Under the pieces are notes generated by a model that was not told the origin of the DNA, ran no database searches, and saw nothing but the letters and a program-made list of their open reading frames with translations. A stretch of 64,000 bases of DNA from Palsa-147 sp036513895 (GTDB taxonomy: Bacteria > Acidobacteriota > Terriglobia > Acidiferrales > UBA7541), in contig DATBYF010000046.1 of assembly GCA_036513895.1 (NCBI GenBank), positions 1-64,000 of the forward strand. Direction: 5' to 3'. Positions 53,069 through 62,704 of the stretch are shown here, piece after piece; within the stretch, counting starts at the first letter, position 1; each line of letters starts with the position of its first letter. The position numbers were made by a program, and so were the translations under genes.

Positions 53069-54841
53069 GTGGCTTACCAAGTCATTGCGCGCAAGTGGCG
53101 TCCTCAAACTTTTGCTGACGTTGTAGGCCAGCGTCACGTCACTCAGACTCTCGAAAACGCTATCAAATCGAACCGAGTAGCGCATGCGTACATTTTTGCG
53201 GGCGTGCGCGGCGTTGGAAAAACCACCACGGCGCGAATTCTCGCCAAGGCGATGAATTGCGTCAAAGGCCCGACGGCCACACCGTGCAACGAGTGCGATT
53301 CCTGCCGGGAAATCACCACAGGGAGTTCGCTCGATGTGCTCGAGATCGACGCCGCATCGAATCGCGGCATTGACCAGATCCGCGAATTGCGCGAAATGGT
53401 GCGATACGCCGCCCTCGGCCGCTACAAAATCGTGATCCTCGACGAGGCGCATCAATTGACGGACGAAGCTTCAAATGCCTTGCTGAAGACGCTCGAGGAG
53501 CCTCCCGAGAAGGTGATTTTCATCCTGGCTACGACGCAGCCGGAAGATCTCGCCGATACGATCAAATCGCGTGCGCAGTTGTTCCAGTTCCGCGCGCTCA
53601 CGTTTCAGGAAATTTCCGACGCGATCGAGAGAATTGCAAAAGCCGAAAATCTCAAAATTGATTCCGGCGCGGTTGCGGTGATGGCCCGCGCGGCAGAAGG
53701 CAGCCTTCGCGATTCACTGTCGCTACTCGAACAGGCTCTGGCCTACTGCGGCGACCATATCACCGACGCACACGTGCGCGAGCTTCTCGGCGTCGTGGCC
53801 GAAGACATCCTCGATCAATTGATCGCCGCGATTCACGAACAGTCGGCAGAGCGAGCGCTGGCGCTCGTCCATCGGCTCATCGCTGAAGGACATAATCTTC
53901 AGCACTTCTGCCGCGAAGCGATCCGGCACGTCCGAAATCTCCTGGTCGCGAAAGTTTGCGGCGAGGCTTCGGAACTAATCACCGCACCTCTGAATGAACG
54001 TCCGCGGCTTGCCGAACAGGCAGCACTTTTCGGCGAAGAAGATTTGACGCGCTTCTTTCAGATTTTGCTTTCGACTGACGACGACCTTCGCCGCAAACCT
54101 GATCCTCGTCTTCATCTCGAGCTTGGCCTGCTGAAATTGGTGACAGCCAAGCGTCTCGCGCCTCTTGAAGAAGTCATCGCCGGTATGCGTGAAGGCGGAT
54201 CAACTCGAGCGACGGTGCCGGCGAAGTCGTTCGCCGCCACCGCGTCTGCCGCGCCTTCTGGTCCTATCACATCTCGCACGGCTCCTACTCCAGCAATGCC
54301 CGTAACGCCGTCAACGACAACGGAGCGCGGCCCACGACTTAGCGTTCCCACCAACGTCGCAGGCGCGAGCCTGCGCAGTAACGTGCCGGAACCCATGGCC
54401 GCAAGGAACGCGCCGACAGCCGCGCTGCCTCCGCGCGTCGTGGCAAGCTCGATTGAGACGCAAACGAGTGGTTTAGCGGCCGCGCAATACGAAGCCATTA
54501 GAGCGGCGCTGCAAGAACAGAAATTTCTGGCCTCCATGGTCGAATACGTAACGCGGTGGGAACTCGAAGGAAACGAAATTCGGCTTTTCTTTCCGTTGGA
54601 CAAGCGCACCCTTGCAGAGATGTTGCAAGCTCGCGATCCAATGGAACGTTTGCGCACAGTGACGAGCGAGGTGATCGGACAGCCGCTGCGCGTGTGTGTT
54701 AAACTGGAGCCTGCTCGAGCGGCAGGAGTGGCACGAGGTTCGGATTTGCAGGCGCGGTTCGAGCAGGATCCTATCGTGCAGGCGATGCTTGAACGGTTCG
54801 GCGGGCGCATCTCGGGTGTGAAGCGCCGAAGCGAGGAATAA
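53069..54841 (+). CDS. dnaX: DNA polymerase III subunits gamma and tau
   Basis: 590 aa from GTG 53069, which gives the standard start AYQVIARKWRPQTFADVVGQ and avoids the SRP RNA; the frame is open further left to 53009. AAA+ clamp-loader: Walker A GVRGVGKTTTARILAK, zinc cysteines in PCNECDSC, Walker B VILDEAHQLT and sensor 1 ILATTQPED. Domain III is followed by a Pro/Ala/Thr-rich linker (residues about 390-470) and a C-terminal tau-like domain ending near GGRISGVKRRSEE. No strong slippery heptamer was noticed. First gene of the dnaX-ybaB-recR block. Confidence 0.97.
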   Translation: MAYQVIARKWRPQTFADVVGQRHVTQTLENAIKSNRVAHAYIFAGVRGVGKTTTARILAKAMNCVKGPTATPCNECDSCREITTGSSLDVLEIDAASNRGIDQIRELREMVRYAALGRYKIVILDEAHQLTDEASNALLKTLEEPPEKVIFILATTQPEDLADTIKSRAQLFQFRALTFQEISDAIERIAKAENLKIDSGAVAVMARAAEGSLRDSLSLLEQALAYCGDHITDAHVRELLGVVAEDILDQLIAAIHEQSAERALALVHRLIAEGHNLQHFCREAIRHVRNLLVAKVCGEASELITAPLNERPRLAEQAALFGEEDLTRFFQILLSTDDDLRRKPDPRLHLELGLLKLVTAKRLAPLEEVIAGMREGGSTRATVPAKSFAATASAAPSGPITSRTAPTPAMPVTPSTTTERGPRLSVPTNVAGASLRSNVPEPMAARNAPTAALPPRVVASSIETQTSGLAAAQYEAIRAALQEQKFLASMVEYVTRWELEGNEIRLFFPLDKRTLAEMLQARDPMERLRTVTSEVIGQPLRVCVKLEPARAAGVARGSDLQARFEQDPIVQAMLERFGGRISGVKRRSEE

Positions 54842-54844
54842 TCC

Positions 54845-55171
54845 ATGGAAGTAAAAGCCCTGCAGCAGATGCTCTCCCAGTTCCGAACGGCACAGGAGCG
54901 CCTGGAGAAGCAAATTCAGGAACTCCATGTCGAGGCGAGCGCCGGCGGCGGCATGGTGACCGTGAAGATGAACGGCCAGAAACAGCTTACCGAAGTGCGC
55001 ATCGAGCCCGAAGTATTCTTGAGCAAGGATCAGGAAATGCTGCAGGAATTGATTCGCGCCGCCGTCAACGAAGCTACGCGGCGGGTGGACGATGAACTTT
55101 CGAAACAAGTCAAAGATCTGACTGGCGGACTATCCGGGCTGAGCGGCTTGAAGATTCCGGGCCTGTTCTAG
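54845..55171 (+). CDS. ybaB: YbaB/EbfC-family nucleoid-associated protein
   Basis: 108 aa. Two helices flanking a beta-hairpin (VTVKMNGQKQLTEVRIEPEV, then LIRAAVNEATRRVDDELSKQ), the fold of the YbaB/EbfC DNA-binding family. It lies 3 nt after dnaX and before recR, an order conserved in many bacteria. A Gly/Leu-rich tail (TGGLSGLSGLKIPGLF) closes the protein. Confidence 0.95.
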   Translation: MEVKALQQMLSQFRTAQERLEKQIQELHVEASAGGGMVTVKMNGQKQLTEVRIEPEVFLSKDQEMLQELIRAAVNEATRRVDDELSKQVKDLTGGLSGLSGLKIPGLF

Positions 55172-55247
55172 TCTCGGATGAATTTCAGCGGTTCTGAATT
55201 TTCTGCTTTTTCCGCATTCCCTTCTCTCAGTACTTTTCAGGAGACAC

Positions 55248-55847
55248 ATGCCAGATTACGCCCCTTCCGTAACGCGGCTCATTGACGAGTTAAAGCGCTT
55301 GCCGGGTATCGGGCAGAAGACGGCGCAGCGCCTCGCGTTTCATCTTCTGCGCGTGGACAAAGAGAGAGCCTTGGCGCTCTCAGACGCGATCCGCGAGGCC
55401 AAAGAAAAAGTACGCGAGTGCTCTGTCTGCAATAACATCACGGATTCCGATCCATGTTTTTATTGCTCCAGCGCGACGCGAAATCGCAAAATAATTTGCG
55501 TCATTGAAGATTCCCCGAACATCATGGCAATTGAAAAGACGCGCCAGTTCGACGGCATGTACCATGTCCTCGGCGGCGCGCTTTCGCCATTGCAAGGCAT
55601 TGGCCCTGACCAGCTCAAGATCAAGAGCCTCATCGAAAGATTGAAAGGCGGCACGGTGGAAGAAATTATTCTGGCGACGAATCCCACCGCGGAAGGCGAG
55701 GCCACGGCCGTTTATCTTTCTAAACTCATCAAGCCGCTCGGCGTTCGTGCCACGCGCATTGCGATGGGCATTCCGGTCGGATCAGATCTGGAATACGCCG
55801 ATGAAGTGACGATGATGAAGGCGATGGAAGGCCGGCGAGATTTGTGA
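55248..55847 (+). CDS. recR: Recombination mediator RecR
   Basis: 199 aa. HhH motif LPGIGQKTAQRLAFHL, four-Cys zinc finger (CSVCNNI, CFYC), Toprim domain (ICVIEDSPNIMAIEKT, LATNPTAEGEATAVYLS) and the C-terminal Walker-like GVRATRIAMGIPVGSDLEY. RecR loads RecA together with RecF/RecO during gap repair. AGGAG precedes the ATG. Confidence 0.97.
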   Translation: MPDYAPSVTRLIDELKRLPGIGQKTAQRLAFHLLRVDKERALALSDAIREAKEKVRECSVCNNITDSDPCFYCSSATRNRKIICVIEDSPNIMAIEKTRQFDGMYHVLGGALSPLQGIGPDQLKIKSLIERLKGGTVEEIILATNPTAEGEATAVYLSKLIKPLGVRATRIAMGIPVGSDLEYADEVTMMKAMEGRRDL

Positions 55848-55916
55848 GATTCAAACGGCCGATGCGTTTGCTCCGCCTCATCAAATTTTTTGGCTGAAGC
55901 CGCAGTGAGGTACCGC

Positions 55917-56228
55917 GTGCCTCGACTCCATCAGTACATGACGCAGTACGATCACGAGCACACGAACCCGTGGAACAAGCTCCTTCACGCGGTCGGGATT
56001 CCCATCATCATCGCCGGCATCGTACTCCTGGTGATGTTGCACTGGCGGCTCGGCGCTGCGCTCTTCGTAGGTGGCTGGATTATGAATTTTCTCGGGCATC
56101 GAATTGAGGGCAATAAGCCCGCCTTTCTTCAGGGAGTGATATATTTCCTTGTTGGGCCGCTATGGGTTGCAAAGGAGCTTAAGGACGCGGTATTTGGCAC
56201 GCGGCAGAAATCACCTGCTCCCCCCTGA
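55917..56228 (+). CDS. Mpo1-like (DUF962) membrane protein
   Basis: 103 aa. Motifs QYDHEHTNPWNKLLHAVGIP and GGWIMNFLGHRIEGNKPA match the DUF962/Mpo1 family (two to three membrane helices; yeast Mpo1 is a 2-hydroxy fatty acid dioxygenase). The bacterial substrate is unknown. GTG 55917 has GAGG 6 nt upstream; ATG 55938 and TTG 55890 are alternatives. Confidence 0.8.
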   Translation: MPRLHQYMTQYDHEHTNPWNKLLHAVGIPIIIAGIVLLVMLHWRLGAALFVGGWIMNFLGHRIEGNKPAFLQGVIYFLVGPLWVAKELKDAVFGTRQKSPAPP

Positions 56229-56427
56229 TCTCAAGCGAACAGAAAGTGATCGCCTACGTCGGTTCTCCACAGAGATAGCGATGGCAGGTTCGACCCGAAA
56301 CTATTGAATTTGTTGAGGTTGCAAGCCTGACGTCAATGCCGCAAGTAACTTTTTCGAACATTGCCGGCCGTTACGACACGATGCTGGCGCGGCGGTGTTA
56401 AGCTGAAAAAACGCTCAGAGGCAGGCG

Positions 56428-59313
56428 GTGGCAGACCTGAACACAGTTGACGATCCAGGATCCCCGAAGCGCCGAAGCACGCGCGTTGTGCAGGCTGTTC
56501 CTATTATTGTGTCTGGGGCTGACGCGCTAGGCCAATCGTTCAAAGAGCGAACGTCCACCGTGATGGTGAACTGTCACGGTTGCAAGTACCAATCGAAGCA
56601 TTACGTCCCCAAAAATTCCTGGGTCTCGCTGGAAATTCCGCGGCAAGAAGTTTCTGCGCCGATGTTCGTAGTGAGAGGCCGAGTCGTCTGGGTGCAGCGC
56701 CCGCGCACGGTGCGGGAGTTATTCCAGATCGGCGTCGAATTTGAAATTGCCGGCAACTACTGGGGAATCGCGTTTCCACCCGAAGATTGGTACACCGGCG
56801 CGACCGGACTAACAGGTGATATTCCGGCGCCTGCGGTTCGAACGCCGATCGGCCTTGAGCACGCCGAGACATCGAGACCCCTTGGAACTGAGACGAAACT
56901 CGAGTTAGTTCCGCCGGCGGCGACGTCCCATTCGCCATCACCTGAGCTAGTGCACCCTCAACCGGCGGAAACGGCGATGACATCCGGCGGAGCCTCTATT
57001 CTCGGTCCCACGCCGGCTGATCTAGCGAAAGAAATGGAACGGCTCGTCGCTGAAGCAAAGCACAGCTTGCATCAGGTGGCGCGATATGAAAGCCGCACCG
57101 CCGTGTCTGAGGAAATTGAAGCGACGCGCACCAAAATTGATGCGCAGCTAAAGGAAACAATAGAGCACGCTGTTCAAACTTCTATATCTCGTGTTTCCGA
57201 GCAGGCGCTCCAGGTTGTAGCGCAGCAGTCGGCGCTTCAGACAGCATCTATTGTCGAAAATGCGCGGGCTGCCACGGAGCGCGGCCGCGCTGAGATCGAA
57301 GCCCAGCTGCGACAATCGCTCGAGGCCGCCATACACGAAAATGCGTCACAGGCTGCGGAGGAGGCTGTCCGCCAAGCCGCCGAATTGAGCACATCGCAGA
57401 CACTTCATCAAGCCGTCGAGGACGCCGTCTCGAAGGCAATCGCGACTCGCGCTCCTGTGCCGGACTACTTTGCCACGGATGACGCAGCTCGAGAGCGCAG
57501 TGAACAGCTCCGGCGCGAAGTGGAAGAGGCGGCGGCTAGCGCACGGGCGCAGAGCCTGGAGCAAGTTCAGAACGAAGTTGGCGCCGCGGCGAGCCGCTTG
57601 CAAAATGAGGTTCATTCATCACTCGACGGCGCTTCGCAGAAACTCGACGAGCAACTTGCCCGCGTATCGCAAGCGATCGCTGCGCAAGCCGAACACGACC
57701 TTGCAGCGCGCGAACGAAGTGAACAGCTTAAGCGCGAAGTCGAGGAGGCGGCGGCAAGGACGCGGGCGCAAAGCCTCGAACAAATTCAGCACGAAGCTGG
57801 CGCTGTGGCGAACCATTGGCAAAGCGAGCTTCAGTCTTCACTTGATGCCGCGTCGCAGAAACTGAACGAGCAACTGGCCCGCGTATCGCAAGCCATCATC
57901 GAACAAGCCGAGCACGATATTACGGCGCGGAATTCCAACTTAAGAATTGCATTCGATGATGCGACAGCCGGCGCACAAAAGACAATCGAGGAGATCAAAG
58001 CCACTGTTGCCCAGGAACAATTGCGTGCCGAAGCAACCAAGGCTGAAATTCAAAACGTAGCTCGCACGACATTGGATGAAGCGCGGCAGCAAGTGGAGCA
58101 GTTAACTTCGTCGCACCTCGCGGAAATCGGCCGCCTCGCTGACAGTGTTGTGGCGGAGAAAGCGCAGGCTCTTCAGCCTGCTCTCGAGGCTTCCGCGCAG
58201 CAGATTTATCAACATGTTGCCGACGAAATCACAAATCATCTTGCACCTCATATTGATAGCGCTCGGAAAGTCGCCGAGGAACTCGCGGTCGCGCGCGCGG
58301 AGGCTGAGAACGCCCGGCAAGCGCTTCAGACGCGGCTCCAGGAAGCCGCCGAGGATTCGTTGCGCGGGGCGCTCGATCGTCTGAAAGAGCAAGCGGAACA
58401 ATTCCCGGCGAAATTTGAGGAAGACCTCCGCGCACGGGTGAAGAAGACCGAGGAGCAACTCGAAGCGAAGACGACGGAAACGATGCATGCCACGTTTGAA
58501 TCGCTTCTCAAAGCTTCCGATTGGTACTCGAAAAAAGCACAGACGAGCATGCAGTCGTCACTCGAGAAAGCCGTGGAACATTCGACCAACGCTCTTCACG
58601 AGCGCGCGGCTGAAACCTCGCGGAAATTTACTTCTGAGCTCGACGGTTACAGCCGTAATTATGTCCAGCACGCCCAGAATCAAATGGAAGAGGCGGCAAA
58701 CGATGTAGCGTCTCGTGTTGGAGAACGCGTCAAGGAAACGGCCGACACCACCGCCGCGGGATTTGCCGATGAAGTCCACCGCCTCGCGAGCAATACGCTG
58801 AGCCAATTCGAAGACGTTTCGCGCGAATCAACCGAGCGCATCCAGACCGAGATGACGCGGTCACAGGACAAATCGCTCGCGGAATTCTGCGACATGCTCG
58901 ATGAACGCGTAACACTGGGGGTCGAGCGTGCCAGCGTGAATCTCGAACTTCAACTGAAACCGCTGATCGAGAACTGGCAGGCCCAGCGCGAAAATCAACA
59001 GCGCGCGTGGATGGAACAGGTTCAACACGCGACCGACGAATCCATTGACCACTTCAAATCGCGCCTTGAGAACGCTTCGAATTCCTGGCTGCTCGCTTCC
59101 GCCACGACATTGGGACAGCACTCGCAAGCCGTAATCGAAACGCTCGCGCAATTAGCTGAAAAGCGATTGCGAGATGCTTGCTCCGACGTTCTCGCTGGCA
59201 TGGGCGATACGATTCGCCAGAGGTTGATCGGTATTTCCGCCGGTATCAGCACGCCCGATAAGAACGCAGAAAGCGCAGATAAGACAGAAGATAAGGGCGC
59301 CGGAAATAAATAG
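56428..59313 (+). CDS. PilZ-domain protein with a 750-residue coiled coil
   Basis: 961 aa. A PilZ-type domain covers residues 15-130 (RRSTRVVQAVPIIVSG, VRGRVVWVQRPR) but its second motif is degenerate (VNCHGCKYQS). From about 205 onward it is a near-continuous heptad-type helix, rich in Ala, Glu, Gln and Arg, like an apolipoprotein/methyl-accepting coiled coil. An internal tandem repeat of 73 residues is visible, with DNA copies beginning at 57493 and 57712 (219-bp period; ERSEQL...REVEEAAA). No membrane segment. It could be a long cytoplasmic scaffold that senses c-di-GMP or polar position. Confidence 0.85.
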   Translation: MADLNTVDDPGSPKRRSTRVVQAVPIIVSGADALGQSFKERTSTVMVNCHGCKYQSKHYVPKNSWVSLEIPRQEVSAPMFVVRGRVVWVQRPRTVRELFQIGVEFEIAGNYWGIAFPPEDWYTGATGLTGDIPAPAVRTPIGLEHAETSRPLGTETKLELVPPAATSHSPSPELVHPQPAETAMTSGGASILGPTPADLAKEMERLVAEAKHSLHQVARYESRTAVSEEIEATRTKIDAQLKETIEHAVQTSISRVSEQALQVVAQQSALQTASIVENARAATERGRAEIEAQLRQSLEAAIHENASQAAEEAVRQAAELSTSQTLHQAVEDAVSKAIATRAPVPDYFATDDAARERSEQLRREVEEAAASARAQSLEQVQNEVGAAASRLQNEVHSSLDGASQKLDEQLARVSQAIAAQAEHDLAARERSEQLKREVEEAAARTRAQSLEQIQHEAGAVANHWQSELQSSLDAASQKLNEQLARVSQAIIEQAEHDITARNSNLRIAFDDATAGAQKTIEEIKATVAQEQLRAEATKAEIQNVARTTLDEARQQVEQLTSSHLAEIGRLADSVVAEKAQALQPALEASAQQIYQHVADEITNHLAPHIDSARKVAEELAVARAEAENARQALQTRLQEAAEDSLRGALDRLKEQAEQFPAKFEEDLRARVKKTEEQLEAKTTETMHATFESLLKASDWYSKKAQTSMQSSLEKAVEHSTNALHERAAETSRKFTSELDGYSRNYVQHAQNQMEEAANDVASRVGERVKETADTTAAGFADEVHRLASNTLSQFEDVSRESTERIQTEMTRSQDKSLAEFCDMLDERVTLGVERASVNLELQLKPLIENWQAQRENQQRAWMEQVQHATDESIDHFKSRLENASNSWLLASATTLGQHSQAVIETLAQLAEKRLRDACSDVLAGMGDTIRQRLIGISAGISTPDKNAESADKTEDKGAGNK

Positions 59314-59393
59314 GGCGTTGTGTCGTCCGCAGTGGCGCTTCATTACACGCATCTGGATTCGGACGGATTCCCACAAACCGTTATAATCACGAA

Positions 59394-60068
59394 ATGCCGA
59401 ATGATGCTTTCTTGAGCGTCTGGTGCCGCGACTTTCGCGAGGAATCGCTGCCAGAGCGTTTGGAACAGTTCCTCTCTGCGGTTCCCTTTTCCGCGGCTCA
59501 ATCGGGCTTCGCCAATCTCGTTATTCGAGCCATTGGACCGCAGGAGGCGCCACTCTTCGAATCGGTCATTGGCCGCATATACCACGATCCGGCCGAAATC
59601 ATTGAGCTCGTGCGCGAACATTTGAATGCCGATTCGGCGTACGAGGCACGCGGATTCTGGGATCTCTGGGTCCTGAACACGACAACCACTGTTTGGCATC
59701 TGCAACCGGAACCGGTCGAAATTCGATGTTATGGCGAGGAATACGACGGCGGCATTTGGAAGGAATATGGCCATTTTCAGGTCAACATCGGTTTCGAGCA
59801 CTTATTTACCGGCCACGCGCGGCTTCTGGGATTTGGAAGTCAGCCTGCTTCCGCGATCCAGCACCCCGACGAAGCGAAATTCCTCAAGTTGATGACTGAA
59901 CGAGAGAGCTTTCGCACGTACCACGAACGGACGCGAGAGAACATCCGAAAACTTTTGGACTGGATGCAACGGATCGAACGCACTTTGCCGGTAGATCGAG
60001 CGCTCTTATGGTCGGAAGGGGAAGAAAACTTCGAAGGGCGCATCGAAGAGATTCTCGCTGTGCGATGA
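59394..60068 (+). CDS. Conserved hypothetical protein, about 224 aa
   Basis: Soluble, aromatic-rich protein (VWCRDFREESLPERLEQFL, DLWVLNTTTTVWHLQPEPVE, GEEYDGGIWKEYGHFQVNIGFEHLF). I do not recognise the domain, but the intact frame, low-repeat composition and neat spacing before the lipoprotein and ABC exporter genes suggest a real, conserved gene in this block. Confidence 0.75.
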   Translation: MPNDAFLSVWCRDFREESLPERLEQFLSAVPFSAAQSGFANLVIRAIGPQEAPLFESVIGRIYHDPAEIIELVREHLNADSAYEARGFWDLWVLNTTTTVWHLQPEPVEIRCYGEEYDGGIWKEYGHFQVNIGFEHLFTGHARLLGFGSQPASAIQHPDEAKFLKLMTERESFRTYHERTRENIRKLLDWMQRIERTLPVDRALLWSEGEENFEGRIEEILAVR

Positions 60069-60158
60069 GCTAGCTCGATGAGCTTACGCGGTGCGCTAGT
60101 GCACGGAACTAAGACAACGGTTAAAATAACCTCGGATTGCAGACATCGAATAATCTTG

Positions 60159-60779
60159 ATGACGCCGCTTGGGGGCAAATTGAATCGCCGATGCAGAATC
60201 CTACTTTTTTGTTTTGTCGCCATTTTGATGGAAGCATGTGGCGGCCCAGCTACGTCTAAACAGACGACCGAAACACCTGCGCAGCCGGCGGCGCCCGTAA
60301 TCCCCGCGGATATTCAGCAGGTTGCCGAGACATCGCTCGGTTCAGAAGCGGAAGTTCTGGTTTACGGGGACCTGGCTTTGAACGGAAAGCAGCAAATACT
60401 CGTGATCAATAGAATCAAGAAAACACCAGACACGAAAGTACCTGGCATCCTGCTGACGCGCCTGGCGATCCTGGAAGACGAAGGTGGCACCTGGAAGCAG
60501 GTGCTTTTGTGCGATGAGCATTTGAAAAATCCCAGCGGCTATCTTGCGGCGACTCCTATCGCACCCGTTTCGGGTTGGCGGCTACAGTACGAACAGCACC
60601 CCGACTCGGGCCTTGTGCTCTACTTCACGCCGCTCGATAAACCTGCAGGCGGCTACGTGCAAACTATCGGCATAAAATGGAATCCCAAGGTAAAGCGTTA
60701 TCAATCCCTAGATCGGAACTACGAGCAGTTCCTGGGTGAAACCAATTCGCTCGAGATTCCGGAGATGAGAGTTCAATAG
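60159..60779 (+). CDS. Putative lipoprotein upstream of the ABC exporter
   Basis: About 206 aa from ATG 60159 (a longer start at 60078 is possible). Basic n-region, hydrophobic core RILLFCFVAILMEAC and a Cys that may be lipidated, though the lipobox (MEAC) is imperfect. The mature part has an early Thr/Pro-rich linker (SKQTTETPAQPAAPVIP) and a beta-rich domain (WRLQYEQHPDSGLVLYFTP). The stop overlaps the GTG of the exporter gene by one base, so translation is coupled. Confidence 0.7.
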   Translation: MTPLGGKLNRRCRILLFCFVAILMEACGGPATSKQTTETPAQPAAPVIPADIQQVAETSLGSEAEVLVYGDLALNGKQQILVINRIKKTPDTKVPGILLTRLAILEDEGGTWKQVLLCDEHLKNPSGYLAATPIAPVSGWRLQYEQHPDSGLVLYFTPLDKPAGGYVQTIGIKWNPKVKRYQSLDRNYEQFLGETNSLEIPEMRVQ

Positions 60780-62704
60780 TGAGCGCCGCAGCTCAAGTCG
60801 CATCGAAAACTCACGCTCACGAAGCCCGCGTGCCCGGCTGGAAGCAGCTCGTTCGCTTACTGCCGTACCTGGGCCGGTACAAGGGTGGAATGACCATCGG
60901 CATGGTCGCGCTCGTCGCCATGGGACTCGTCGGCAACCTGGTCCCACTGTTGATGGGCGTAATTTTCGATTGCGTCGGCAATGAGCCGAAACCCTTGAGC
61001 AAGCTGGTCGGCAAGCTTGGCATTATTTCGGAGTGGTTCGCCCGCTACTATCAGCCGCTCAACCGCCACACTCTGGCCATTTTCTGCGTCGCGTTGATCG
61101 CCGCGATTGCATTGAAAGGCATTTTTTCTTTTCTTACCCGCTGGATTCTCATCGGCGTCTCACGCGAAATCGAGTACGACATTCGCAACGACCTTCTCAC
61201 CGATCTCATGCAACTTGAGCCTGAATTTTACGTTCGCAATCGCACCGGCGAACTAATGTCCCGCTGCACCAACGATCTTAATAACGTTCGGATGGTTCTC
61301 GGCCCGGGAATCATGTATAGCGCCACGACCATCATCACCTTCATTCTGGCCGTGAGTGTGATGCTGATGATCTCGCCGGTTCTCACCTTTCTAGTTCTCG
61401 TTCCAGTGCCGATCGTGGCGCTCGCGGTACGCTACTTCGGTCAAATCATCCACAATCTTTTCGAAAAGATTCAGGCCTCGCTGGCGGCGCTTTCAGCCCG
61501 TGCGCAGGAGAATTTCTCCGGCGTCCGCGTGATTCGCGCCTACGTGCAGGAGCAGGTTGAAATCCAGAATTTCGACTCGGCAAACCGCGAATATGTATCG
61601 CGAAACGTCCGTCTTATCCTGGCGTGGAGCATGTTCATGCCGGCACTGACCGCGCTTATCGGCGTGACGTTTCTGCTCGTGCTGTGGCAAGGCGGCCGCC
61701 TGGTGATGACCAACCGCATTTCGCTCGGCGAGTGGGTAGCGTTTTACACATTTCTTGGCCAGCTGATTTGGCCAATGGTAGCGCTGGGCTGGGTCACGAA
61801 TATTTTTCAGCGCGGTGCTGCATCCATGGGTCGCCTGAACTACATTTTCGACAGCAAGCCAAAAATCAACGACGCAGCACTCGGCGTGGAGGGCGTTGCA
61901 AGCGAAGACTCGCCGGCTGTTCAGAAATCGCCAAAGATCAGGGGCGAGATTGAATTCCGCAATTTGAGTTTTGCGTATCCAACAGCCGGAAACGGCACAG
62001 CTGCGACGCCCGTTCTTAAAGACATCAACCTGCGAGTCCCTGCCGGTTCAACGCTCGCGATTGTCGGCCCAACGGGCAGCGGCAAATCAACATTGGCAGC
62101 GCTCGCCGCTCGCCTATGGGAAGCGCCGCTCGGCACAGTGCTGGTCGACGGCCGCTCCATCCGCGAATGGCCGCTGGCCAAATTGCGCCGCGCGCTAGGT
62201 TTCGTTCCGCAGGACACTTTTTTGTTTAGCGAATCGCTCGCCGAGAACATCGCATTTGGTGTGGACGCGGCGCGCCAGGAGCAAATCGACAAGGCCGCCG
62301 AGATTGCGAACATCTACGGAGACATCTCTGAATTCCCGGAGAAGTTCGGAACGATGATCGGCGAGCGCGGCCTGACGCTTTCTGGCGGCCAAAAGCAACG
62401 CACCGCTCTGGCGCGCGCCATCATTCGCGATCCGCAGATTTTGGTTCTCGACGATGCCCTCTCGAGCGTTGACACCGAAACGGAAGAAAAGATTCTCGAT
62501 CAGCTCCGCGAGGTGATGGCGGGACGGACGACAATTATCGTATCTCACCGTTGCTCCACGGTGCGTGATGCCGATCAGATCGCGGTACTCGTGGACGGCC
62601 GCATCGCCGAACTCGGCACACATCAGGAATTGCTCGGCATTGGCGGATATTACGCTGACCTTTACCAGAAACAGCTTCTCGAAGAAGAGTTGGAACGCGC
62701 ATGA
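60779..62704 (+). CDS. ABC exporter subunit (permease-ATPase fusion) 1
   Basis: 641 aa. Six-helix type-IV exporter membrane domain (about 1-330), then an ABC ATPase: Walker A VGPTGSGKSTLAAL, signature LSGGQKQRTALARA, Walker B ILVLDDALSSVD and H-loop IIVSHRCST. The catalytic Glu after Walker B is Asp in VLDDA, so this half may be the degenerate ATPase of a heterodimer. The downstream subunit overlaps it by 4 nt. Likely drug, lipid or peptide export; the substrate cannot be read. Confidence 0.92.
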   Translation: MSAAAQVASKTHAHEARVPGWKQLVRLLPYLGRYKGGMTIGMVALVAMGLVGNLVPLLMGVIFDCVGNEPKPLSKLVGKLGIISEWFARYYQPLNRHTLAIFCVALIAAIALKGIFSFLTRWILIGVSREIEYDIRNDLLTDLMQLEPEFYVRNRTGELMSRCTNDLNNVRMVLGPGIMYSATTIITFILAVSVMLMISPVLTFLVLVPVPIVALAVRYFGQIIHNLFEKIQASLAALSARAQENFSGVRVIRAYVQEQVEIQNFDSANREYVSRNVRLILAWSMFMPALTALIGVTFLLVLWQGGRLVMTNRISLGEWVAFYTFLGQLIWPMVALGWVTNIFQRGAASMGRLNYIFDSKPKINDAALGVEGVASEDSPAVQKSPKIRGEIEFRNLSFAYPTAGNGTAATPVLKDINLRVPAGSTLAIVGPTGSGKSTLAALAARLWEAPLGTVLVDGRSIREWPLAKLRRALGFVPQDTFLFSESLAENIAFGVDAARQEQIDKAAEIANIYGDISEFPEKFGTMIGERGLTLSGGQKQRTALARAIIRDPQILVLDDALSSVDTETEEKILDQLREVMAGRTTIIVSHRCSTVRDADQIAVLVDGRIAELGTHQELLGIGGYYADLYQKQLLEEELERA

